From positions 248,001 to 312,000 of the forward strand of contig NZ_JAGEMM010000004.1 in assembly GCF_017921815.1 (NCBI RefSeq): a stretch of 64,000 bases of DNA. The letters run 5' to 3'. This stretch comes from Microvirga antarctica. Lineage in GTDB: Bacteria; Pseudomonadota; Alphaproteobacteria; Rhizobiales; Beijerinckiaceae. This document shows, one piece after another, positions 57,186 through 64,000 of this stretch; positions within the stretch are counted from its first letter, which is position 1; every line of letters begins with the position of its first letter. The notes below the pieces were generated by a model that worked only from the letters and a program-made list of their open reading frames with translations, ran no database searches and was not told where the DNA came from. The translations under genes and the position numbers were made by a program.

Positions 57186-57890
57186 GTGACCATCGCCGTT
57201 CGCCCCCGCCCCTCGCTTCGTTTCCGTGGCCGATCCTTCATGGCGCTCGTTCTGGCCCCGACAGCGCCCCTGAACGCATGGTTTTCGGATCTCGACGAAG
57301 TGTCTCAACGCTCTCCAGGATTCTTCGGAGGGCGCGCCATCATCCTCGATCTGTCGACCATCCGGCTGTCCAGAGGCGAACTGAAGGACCTGATCGCGTC
57401 GCTTCAGGCACGAGACATCCGGCTCATGGGGATGGAGGGTGCCGATCCGGCCATCGTCGAGCCCGGCATGCCTCCGAGCGTGAATGGCGGTCGTCCGGCC
57501 GGTGCCGTCGAGGTTCCAACCGCCGCCGCGCCAGCCCCTGCGGTGACGACGCCCGCACCGATGAAATCCCTCCTCATCGAGACGTCCGTCCGTTCGGGCC
57601 AATCGATCCTGCATGCGGAGGGGGACGTCACGATCATCGGGTCGGTTGCGTCGGGAGCCGAGGTCGTGGCCGGTGGATCGATCCATATCTATGGCACGCT
57701 ACGCGGACGTGCGATTGCGGGCTGTACCGGCGACGCGCGCGCGCGCATTTTCTGCAACCGCTTCGAAGCTGAACTCATCAGCATCGACGGGCTCTACAAG
57801 ACGGCCGACGATCTCGGCCCTGCCTTCCGGGGCCTCGCCACCCAGGTCAACCTGGATGGCGATTCGATCATCCTCAAAACATTCGACTGA
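57186..57890 (+). CDS. minC: Septum site-determining protein MinC
   Basis: This is the inhibitor of FtsZ assembly that keeps division at midcell (234 residues). The N-domain (RFRGRSFMALVLAPTAPLNAWFSDLDE) is followed by an alanine/proline-rich linker (~100-125) and the C-terminal beta-helix (RSGQSILHAEGDVTIIGSVASGAEVVAGGSIHIYGTLRGRAIAG), which dimerises and binds MinD. The GTG at 57186 is the only sensible start. It is first in minCDE. The 269-bp gap to the divergent DUF1028 gene holds the promoter, of which no clear box was seen. Confidence 0.94.
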   Translation: MTIAVRPRPSLRFRGRSFMALVLAPTAPLNAWFSDLDEVSQRSPGFFGGRAIILDLSTIRLSRGELKDLIASLQARDIRLMGMEGADPAIVEPGMPPSVNGGRPAGAVEVPTAAAPAPAVTTPAPMKSLLIETSVRSGQSILHAEGDVTIIGSVASGAEVVAGGSIHIYGTLRGRAIAGCTGDARARIFCNRFEAELISIDGLYKTADDLGPAFRGLATQVNLDGDSIILKTFD

Positions 57891-57911
57891 TCTCACAGAA
57901 AGAGGCACACA

Positions 57912-58727
57912 ATGGCCAAAGTATTGGTCGTGACATCTGGCAAGGGCGGCGTTGGTAAGACCACCTCGACGGCTGCTCTCGGTGCCGCACTGGCACGAAG
58001 CGGCGACAAAGTCGTTGTGGTCGACTTCGATGTCGGCTTGCGCAATCTGGACCTTGTCATGGGGGCAGAGCGCCGCGTGGTTTTCGATCTGATCAACGTG
58101 GTGCAGGGCGATGCGAAGCTGGCGCAGGCCCTCATTCGCGACAAGCGGCTTGAGAACCTCTCGATCCTGCCGGCGTCGCAGACGCGCGACAAGGATGCGC
58201 TCACCGAGGAAGGCGTCGCGCGAGTCCTTGCCGAGCTTCGCGAGAAGTTCGACTGGGTCATCTGTGACAGCCCCGCGGGCATCGAACGGGGCGCGACCCT
58301 TGCGATGCGTCACGCTGATCTCGCCGTCGTGGTGACTAATCCTGAAGTGTCGTCTGTCCGCGATTCCGACCGGATCATCGGCCTCCTCGATTCGAAGACC
58401 GAGAAGGCAGAGCGTGGAGAGCGGATGGAGAAGCATCTGCTGCTCACCCGCTACGACCCAGCACGCGCGGAGCGCGGCGAAATGCTGAAGACGGACGACA
58501 TCCTGGAGATCCTCTCCATTCCCCTTCTCGGGATCATCCCCGAGAGCGAAGAGGTTCTGCGTGCATCGAACGTGGGTGCGCCCGTCACTCTGAACAATCC
58601 TGACAGCGCGCCGGGACGTGCCTATTTCGATGCCGCTCGACGCCTTAAAGGAGAGACCGTCGAGATGACCATTCCGAGCGATCGGAAGACCCTGTTCGGG
58701 AAAATCTTCGGACGGAGGGCGGCATGA
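57912..58727 (+). CDS. minD: Septum site-determining ATPase MinD
   Basis: This is a 271-residue ParA/MinD ATPase that brings MinC to the membrane. The deviant Walker A KGGVGKTT (K11 and K16) lies near the N-terminus; [36 protein letters not shown] and [16 protein letters not shown] are standard. The last residues ([12 protein letters not shown]) form the amphipathic membrane-targeting helix. It has AGAAAGAGG upstream and overlaps minE by four bases. Confidence 0.97.
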   Translation: MAKVLVVTSGKGGVGKTTSTAALGAALARSGDKVVVVDFDVGLRNLDLVMGAERRVVFDLINVVQGDAKLAQALIRDKRLENLSILPASQTRDKDALTEEGVARVLAELREKFDWVICDSPAGIERGATLAMRHADLAVVVTNPEVSSVRDSDRIIGLLDSKTEKAERGERMEKHLLLTRYDPARAERGEMLKTDDILEILSIPLLGIIPESEEVLRASNVGAPVTLNNPDSAPGRAYFDAARRLKGETVEMTIPSDRKTLFGKIFGRRAA

Positions 58728-58999
58728 GCCTCTTGAGCTTTTTCAATCGCCGGAGTTCAGCTCCAGTCGCCCGCGAACGGCTCCAGATCCTTCTTGCGCA
58801 CGAGCGCGGCATCGTCGGTGGCGAAAGCGATCTCGTGTCGCTCCTGCGGGAGGAGATCGTTGCTCTTGTGAGACGACACATCACCGTCGAGCGTGACAAT
58901 ATCCAGGTAAAGATGAACAGGGGCGGCGATGTGTCGACCCTCGAGATCGAAGTTGAGATCCCTTCAGCGAGTGGCGCGCCCATCGCGGCGCGCGCCTGA
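58724..58999 (+). CDS. minE: Cell division topological specificity factor MinE
   Basis: This is a 91-residue MinE that stimulates MinD ATPase and drives pole-to-pole oscillation. The N-terminal anti-MinCD region ([27 protein letters not shown]) and the C-terminal topological specificity domain ([40 protein letters not shown]) are both clear. The start overlaps the minD stop (ATGA). Confidence 0.96.
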   Translation: MSLLSFFNRRSSAPVARERLQILLAHERGIVGGESDLVSLLREEIVALVRRHITVERDNIQVKMNRGGDVSTLEIEVEIPSASGAPIAARA

Positions 59000-59004
59000 C
59001 ACAC

Positions 59005-59039
59005 GGCCGATCCGGCGCCTCGTGCTCTCCGGATCGGTC
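59005..59039 (+). terminator. Hairpin after minE
   Basis: CCGATCCGG (59007-59015) pairs perfectly with CCGGATCGG (59029-59037) around a 13-base loop, extended by one G-U and one G-C pair. It starts six bases after the minE stop. There is no T-run, so efficient termination might need Rho. Confidence 0.5.
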
Positions 59040-59297
59040 CAATCCGCCACGATCCCGCCTCGGCCCCGAGATCGCGGTTGAAGCCCTTCGGCCAACATGC
59101 ACCCCATCATCCGCGGCCTACCGGTAGCGTTGGATAGCTCTAGAGCGCCGTCAGTCGCGAGGCGGTGCAATTCGCTCCCCCCATAAGCGGCATCTGCCAC
59201 TTCGCGAGGCAGTTTCGTTCGGAAGGCCCAGAGAGGCACTCCATTAGCAATTTTCGTGCCATTCCGCAAGCTGGGTTTGCCTACTGGCTTTGCTAGA

Positions 59298-59531
59298 TTA
59301 ACCGCGACAATCCGCCACCAATCTCTTCATCGCTCCCAGTAGAGACAGGAGAAGCGTTCGCTTCAATCCGATCCTGTGGAAAAGCGCGATCAATAAATCC
59401 ATGTTTTGCCGAAACTGACCTTCGGATGATGCGACGAATTTTTTGAACGCAATAGCGTCACGCATCAGGTAGCCCGAAATTGTCTTGGGCCAAATTTGAG
59501 GGACGCCCGCTAACACTTTGTTTCCCAGCAT
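59298..59531 (-). CDS. Possible small hypothetical protein
   Basis: A 77-codon frame with an ATG at 59531, preceded by AGAGG at a seven-base spacing, reads MLGNKVLAGVPQIWPKTISG and later DLLIALFHRIGLKRTLLLSLLGAMKRL, an amphipathic, basic C-terminal half. It was not recognised as any family. It lies alone and divergent from bcsA2. The base composition is lower in GC than in true genes nearby, so it may be chance or a recent acquisition. Confidence 0.25.
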   Translation of the reverse strand: MLGNKVLAGVPQIWPKTISGYLMRDAIAFKKFVASSEGQFRQNMDLLIALFHRIGLKRTLLLSLLGAMKRLVADCRG

Positions 59532-59592
59532 TTAAGAGCCTCTCAGAATAAGTTCCGCTCATGGCTTCCCACACTCAAAGTGGAATTTAGTA

Positions 59593-61767
59593 ATGATGCG
59601 CGTCCTGAATGGCGTAATGATAGTTGTGGCGGTATCGCTCATCCTCCTTCTTTTGCTCCAGCCGGTGGGAACAGACGCCCAATGGGCAATTGCGGAAGCG
59701 TGCCTCGTCGCAATGCTGGCAATCAAGCTGTTGAAGCTGAGTGGCTATTGGCGTCATCTGTTTTTTACACTCGGGGCCATCCTCGTGTTGCGCTATGTAT
59801 ACTGGCGGACCACGTCGACGCTGCCTAGTCCCGAGCATCTGCAAGACTTCATTCCTGGAATCCTGCTTTACGCAGCCGAAATGTTCTGCGTCGTCATGCT
59901 CGCCCTGAGCCTTTTCGTGATCTCGCGGCCTATTACCCGTGGAAGGGCCCCTGCTATTCAAGAGGGCAGAGCTCCAACGGTCGACGTCTTCGTGCCGTCC
60001 TACAATGAGGATTCGAGCCTGCTGGCCCTGACCCTGGCTGCCGCGAAGGGCATGGATTATCCGGCGGATCGGATGAAAGTCTACCTCCTGGACGACGGCG
60101 GGACGGAGGAGAAGATCAACTCCACAAGCTTCAAGGTTGCGGATGCGGCTGCGCGGCGACGCCACGAACTGCAGGAGCTCTGCCGCGTCCTCGATGTGAC
60201 CTATCTCACGCGGGAAAAGAACGTTCACGCGAAGGCGGGAAACCTCTCAAACGGCTTACTTCATTCCCGCGGGGATCTCGTGGTGGTCTTCGACGCAGAT
60301 CACGCCCCGGCCAGAGAGTTCCTCCGCGAGACGGTGGGATTTTTCGCTCAGGACCCCAAGCTGTTTCTCGTCCAAACACCTCACTTCTTCGTCAATGCCG
60401 ATCCGATTGAGAAAAATCTGTCCACCTTCGACAGCATGCCGTCCGAGAGCGAGATGTTCTACGGCATGATCCAGAAGGGCCTCGACAAATGGAACGCGGC
60501 GTTCTTTTGCGGATCCGCGGCGGTCCTGCGGCGAAGCGCACTCGAACAGGTCGGCGGTTTTGCCGGCACCTCGATCACGGAAGACTGCGAGACGGCGCTG
60601 GAGTTGCACGCGGCAGGCTGGAACAGCGTCTATGTGGCCAAGCCGCTGATCGCAGGGTTGCAGCCCGAGACGTTCTCATCCTTCATCGGCCAACGCTCCC
60701 GCTGGTGCAGCGGGATGCTGCAGATCCTTCTCATGAAGAACCCGCTGTTCAAGAAGGGCCTCTCTCCGGCGCAGCGCATCTGCTACCTGTCCACCTGCAT
60801 GTTCTGGCTCTTTCCGATCCCGCGCATGGCATTTCTTTTCGCGCCGCTTCTGTTCATTTTCTTCAATCTCAAGATCTACAATTCGACCGTCGCGGAATTC
60901 GGCGCTTATACGATGACCTATCTGGTCGCCGCTGTGCTTCTCCAAAGCTACGCCTATGGGCGCTTCCGCTGGCCGTGGATTTCTGAACTCTACGAGTATC
61001 TCCAGTCGGTCTATCTCCTGAAATCGATTGCAGGCGTCATCCGCAATCCGCGATCGCCGAAGTTCAACGTCACGGCCAAGGGCGGTTCGACTGAGCAGGA
61101 TCATCTCTCCGGCTTCGCCTGGCCCTATTTCCTGATCTTCGTCGTCCTCCTCCTCGCCCAGGGAACGGTGTTCTATCGCATGCACGCCGAACCGGAGGCC
61201 GCTGGGCTTCTCCTGATCGTCGGGTTCTGGAACATGTTCAACCTCATGATGGCGGGTCTTGCGCTTGGTGCCGTCTGTGAACGACGCGAACGGCGCCAGT
61301 CGCATCGCCTGCCCACCGAGGCGCGGGGAACGCTCAGCGTTGACGGATTGGTGTTTGTCGGGAGCGTGATCGATATTTCGCAGGGTGGGATGCTGGTGCG
61401 CGCGAGCGGCAAGGAGGCGATTCGCTTGCAATCCTCCGCACGACTGGCTCTCACGCTTCCCGGAAAGGCTCCGGCGTCTGTGTCGATTCCCGTGCGGATC
61501 GCGAACGTGCGCAGTGAAGGCGACGATCGCATCATTGGCGTCAGCTTCGAAACATTGAACGCGGCCGAATATGGGGCCGTCGCCCGGATGATGTACAGCG
61601 ATCTGACGCTGCTGCGGGGCGTTCGACAATCCCGCCAACGCTCCAAGAGCATTGTTCTCGGCACGGCTCAGATCCTGCTCTGGGGGTTCAGGCAGACTTT
61701 GCGCGGGGGCTATTACGCGCTCTTCCGCCGGGAGCCGGCTTCCACTGTCCCTGCCACGACGCATTGA
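59593..61767 (+). CDS. bcsA: Cellulose synthase catalytic subunit BcsA (locus 2)
   Basis: This is a second 724-residue cellulose-synthase-type family 2 glycosyltransferase. The motifs DDG (167-169), DAD (234-236), TED (329-331) and QRSRW (367-371) are at exactly the same residue numbers as in the first BcsA. Membrane helices and a PilZ domain (RQSHR ... VIDISQGG) follow, so it should also answer to c-di-GMP. After QRSRW it reads CSG where locus 1 has AQG. The C-terminus is shorter and lacks the proline-rich tail. Two ATGs are adjacent (59593 and 59596). A bcsB homologue follows after 55 bp. The product could be cellulose or a related beta-glucan. Confidence 0.92.
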   Translation: MMRVLNGVMIVVAVSLILLLLLQPVGTDAQWAIAEACLVAMLAIKLLKLSGYWRHLFFTLGAILVLRYVYWRTTSTLPSPEHLQDFIPGILLYAAEMFCVVMLALSLFVISRPITRGRAPAIQEGRAPTVDVFVPSYNEDSSLLALTLAAAKGMDYPADRMKVYLLDDGGTEEKINSTSFKVADAAARRRHELQELCRVLDVTYLTREKNVHAKAGNLSNGLLHSRGDLVVVFDADHAPAREFLRETVGFFAQDPKLFLVQTPHFFVNADPIEKNLSTFDSMPSESEMFYGMIQKGLDKWNAAFFCGSAAVLRRSALEQVGGFAGTSITEDCETALELHAAGWNSVYVAKPLIAGLQPETFSSFIGQRSRWCSGMLQILLMKNPLFKKGLSPAQRICYLSTCMFWLFPIPRMAFLFAPLLFIFFNLKIYNSTVAEFGAYTMTYLVAAVLLQSYAYGRFRWPWISELYEYLQSVYLLKSIAGVIRNPRSPKFNVTAKGGSTEQDHLSGFAWPYFLIFVVLLLAQGTVFYRMHAEPEAAGLLLIVGFWNMFNLMMAGLALGAVCERRERRQSHRLPTEARGTLSVDGLVFVGSVIDISQGGMLVRASGKEAIRLQSSARLALTLPGKAPASVSIPVRIANVRSEGDDRIIGVSFETLNAAEYGAVARMMYSDLTLLRGVRQSRQRSKSIVLGTAQILLWGFRQTLRGGYYALFRREPASTVPATTH

Positions 61768-61822
61768 GCGCGCCGACGCCCTACAACCCTCTCAGACAAG
61801 ACTTTTGACTTTGGAGCCGACA

Positions 61823-64000
61823 ATGCGTCCCGTCCTGGCCCTTGCCTTCGCCGCATCACTGCTGCCACTCGCGGTCGGTGCAGCCGAATCGCCGCGCCGC
61901 TCTCTTGCCGGATCGGTGTCATCCCTGAGTTTCCCGGTTCTGGAATCGCGCCGGGCGCTGCCCATCGCAGCGGACGAGATGGACTTCGTCGGAGAGGCAG
62001 CGAGCCACGAATATCCGGTCTATCTGACAGCCAATGAGGCGACCCGGCCGGCGAAACTGAAGCTCGCATATTTGAATGCGATCTCGGTTTTGCCCGAGAC
62101 ATTTCATCTCACCGTGAAGATCAATGATGTGGTTGTGGGCGAGACAACCAAGCAGGCATCCAGCCGCCCCGGAGATCTGAGCCTCAACATCCCGGCCGGT
62201 CTGCTGGAGGTTGGTTTCAATTCTGTGAGGATCAGTGTCCGCCAATCTCACCGCGTCGATTGTTCGGCGGGGTCGACCTACGAATTGTGGACGCGGCTCC
62301 TGCCCGACCAGAGCGAACTCACCTTCACAGGCGGTGTCGCCGATATTCGCGAGTTGCGCGATCTTCCTGCGGTCGGCAGTGGCAAGAACGGATCGACGCC
62401 CATTCGGGTGAAAGTCCTGCGCGGCTCCAGCAGCAAAGACGTGGTCAGCGCATCTCGCGCCGTCCAGTCGGCGGTGCTGCTCGGTCAGTATACGAACCCC
62501 GTCGTTGAGTTCGATCCATCGTCGCCCGGCGTCGGAGGTCTCGATATCATCGTGGGGCAGGCTGGCGCCATTGAAAGCCTTCTGGGACAGCGCCTGCAAG
62601 GCTCAGGCCCACGCAGCCAGGTTCTGCAGGGAACCTCTGATGGACGCGTCACGCTGGCCGTGACAGGCGCAAACGAGGCGGAAATCGATGCTGCTCTTGA
62701 GGCCCTTGCCGAGCGCGCCTCTGCGGCCGTGCCGGTGGGCTCTCCTGCCGGGCTCAGGGCGCTGAAGAATGTCAGTGGGCGGCGGCTGCAGGGCGGCGAA
62801 TCCGCCACTCTCAATGAGCTTGGGCTGGAATCGGAACCGTTTCGGGGCCGTCTCAGCCGGCAGACGGTGAAAGTGCAGCTCCCGCCGGACTTTCTCGCGG
62901 CGGATTACGGCCGCGTGACGTTGACGACCGATGCTGTCTACGCGCCGGATCTTTCGCCCAGCAATAAACTGATCGTCAGAGTCAACGGGACTGTCATTGC
63001 CGACGCGTCGATGGCCAACCCGCGTGGCGACGTCCTCAAGCGCCATATTCTTTATCTTCCGACGGGGGCTTTCAAGTCGGGTCTCAACACCATCGACATC
63101 GAAGCCGAGACGCGAACAGCCGGGGACGCTCGCTGCGATGCGGTGGCGCTGCTCGACCAGCGCGAACGCTTCCTGCTCGCCGGGAGCAGCGAGATCACTG
63201 TGCCGACCCTTGCACGGATCGGAGCGTTGCCGAACATCTCGTCTGCGATGTCGGGCGGTCTCGGCCTCTTGTCCAAAGAACTCTCTGTCTTCATCCCCAA
63301 AGGGCGAAGCGAAGCCATTGATGCGTCGCTGACCGTGCTGGCAAAGATGGCGAGCGTTGCCGGCCACCCAACCACGGTGAATGTCGGTTTCGAGCAGCCG
63401 CCGCAGAGCGGATCCCATGTTCTCGCAATAGGAGCCTTCGGGGACGTGCCCGACGCCATGCTCCGTGCGGCCGAGCTCGATCCTGACAAACTCAGAAGTG
63501 CTTGGCAGGGAACCACAACGGGAGCGGTACAAACGAGCAGCAATCCCGAGCGAATTAAGGTTGCGTCGATGGATGCCAGTGGCGAACTGGTGGTGCCGTC
63601 CCGGCGTGTGCCGACGGATCCGCCGGTGGCGACCAGCAGCCTCCACGATCAACTCGCAAACACCCAATCTTCTCTGGGAGGGCTCAAGACTCTTGTGGGC
63701 AGCACCAGCTCCGATTGGTTGACGCGTCATGTCGGCTCCGTCTTTGCGACGGCCTCCGACATCGTCACCGAACCGCTGCGCCGCACGGGCGTTCTCGCCT
63801 CGCCTGAAGCCGCAAGGCTGGTGGTGACGGACAATTCCACTCTCGTCATCGCCCAAGGCGCCAGGGCGCGCGATCTTCAGGACGGTTCGCAGCCGGGGTT
63901 TCTTCCCAGCATCGAGTCCACCACCGTGATTGTGGCGCCGTCCGCTGCCGATCTCGTGGCCTCGACGTCGAACCTCCTCACCGGCTCTCTCTGGCAGCAG
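61823..64000 (+). CDS. bcsB: Cellulose synthase subunit BcsB (locus 2), 5' part
   Basis: The frame is open from the ATG at 61823 (GGAG six bases upstream) to the window edge, 726 codons without a stop. A signal peptide (PVLALAFAASLLPLAVGA) is followed by the BcsB pattern: FHLTVKINDVVVGE, the block RVDCSAGSTYELWTRLLPDQSELTF, which parallels RTDCTIRATYELWTQLD in locus 1, and the second-module block DARCDAVALLDQRERFLLA. Unlike locus 1 it has no long proline-rich PFDM-repeat linker after the signal. The C-terminal anchor lies beyond the window. Confidence 0.9.
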   Translation, partial: MRPVLALAFAASLLPLAVGAAESPRRSLAGSVSSLSFPVLESRRALPIAADEMDFVGEAASHEYPVYLTANEATRPAKLKLAYLNAISVLPETFHLTVKINDVVVGETTKQASSRPGDLSLNIPAGLLEVGFNSVRISVRQSHRVDCSAGSTYELWTRLLPDQSELTFTGGVADIRELRDLPAVGSGKNGSTPIRVKVLRGSSSKDVVSASRAVQSAVLLGQYTNPVVEFDPSSPGVGGLDIIVGQAGAIESLLGQRLQGSGPRSQVLQGTSDGRVTLAVTGANEAEIDAALEALAERASAAVPVGSPAGLRALKNVSGRRLQGGESATLNELGLESEPFRGRLSRQTVKVQLPPDFLAADYGRVTLTTDAVYAPDLSPSNKLIVRVNGTVIADASMANPRGDVLKRHILYLPTGAFKSGLNTIDIEAETRTAGDARCDAVALLDQRERFLLAGSSEITVPTLARIGALPNISSAMSGGLGLLSKELSVFIPKGRSEAIDASLTVLAKMASVAGHPTTVNVGFEQPPQSGSHVLAIGAFGDVPDAMLRAAELDPDKLRSAWQGTTTGAVQTSSNPERIKVASMDASGELVVPSRRVPTDPPVATSSLHDQLANTQSSLGGLKTLVGSTSSDWLTRHVGSVFATASDIVTEPLRRTGVLASPEAARLVVTDNSTLVIAQGARARDLQDGSQPGFLPSIESTTVIVAPSAADLVASTSNLLTGSLWQQ

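Larger units (their letters stand above)
59000..59592. other. 593-bp region between minE and the second cellulose synthase
   Basis: Apart from the hairpin after minE and one possible small minus-strand gene (59298-59531), nothing is recognised. The part from about 59270 on is clearly AT-richer than the flanks and should carry the promoter of the second cellulose locus. No tRNA-like or small-RNA-like fold was identified by eye. Confidence 0.5.

Noticed and set aside
58964-59269. A minus-strand frame of 101 codons overlapping the minE end
   Set aside because: It is antisense to the minE terminator hairpin, not recognised as any family and without a clear ribosome site.

Overview
The window is GC-rich (low sixties percent by eye), densely coded DNA from an alphaproteobacterium, most likely of the order Hyphomicrobiales (Rhizobiales; a Methylobacteriaceae/Beijerinckiaceae/Boseaceae-like relative). 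The indications are a urtABCDE-ureDABCEFG block, a rhizobial-type cellulose operon with bcsN and a barrel-less TPR protein in place of BcsC, a MinCDE operon and two Fur-family genes. No rRNA, tRNA, CRISPR array, insertion sequence or prophage was found. The chromosome looks stable, apart from one small graveyard of decayed genes at about 28.2-28.9 kb.

Layout. 1-1280: 3' part of an AI-2E-family transporter. 1320-6968 (minus): complete dipeptide ABC operon dppABCDF. 7274-18500 (minus): an eight-gene chemosensory operon, cheW-cheR/TPR-cheW-mcp-cheA/REC-cheB followed by two hybrid histidine kinases. Its composition matches the Wsp-type (alternative cellular function) pathway, but kinases stand where the diguanylate cyclase WspR would be. 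18619-27979 (minus): cellulose operon bcsN-bcsA-bcsB-bcsZ-bcsK, lying directly upstream of the chemosensory operon. 28190-29055: creatininase-family pseudogene and debris. 29056-33719: Bcr/CflA-type MFS exporter, and a LysR regulator divergent from a glutaryl-CoA dehydrogenase and a CoA-transferase. 33716-38673: TetR repressor divergent from an RND efflux adaptor and pump, with an operator inside the pump promoter. 38739-39772: two Fur-family genes (one Zur, one ligand-depleted paralogue). 40157-51226: urea uptake (urtABCDE), urease (ureD, fused ureAB, ureC, ureEFG) and a HupE/UreJ membrane protein, in one run behind a textbook sigma-54 promoter. 51472-54214: iron(III)-type binding protein and double permease without an ATPase gene. 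54401-56916 (minus): gamma-glutamyltransferase and a DUF1028 protein. 57186-58999: minCDE. 59593 to the end: a second cellulose synthase bcsA and the start of a second bcsB, cut by the window edge.

How the genes work together. Nitrogen scavenging is a strong theme: peptide import, gamma-glutamyl peptide cleavage, urea import and hydrolysis, with the last two apparently under nitrogen (NtrC/sigma-54) control. The second theme is surface behaviour. Two PilZ-tailed, hence c-di-GMP-responsive, cellulose synthases share the window with a Wsp-like signalling array, and the array is contiguous with the first cellulose operon on the same strand. Three binding-protein/permease junctions (dppA-dppB, urtA-urtB, fbpA-fbpB) each carry a strong hairpin, a shared arrangement expected to raise binding-protein mRNA above permease mRNA.
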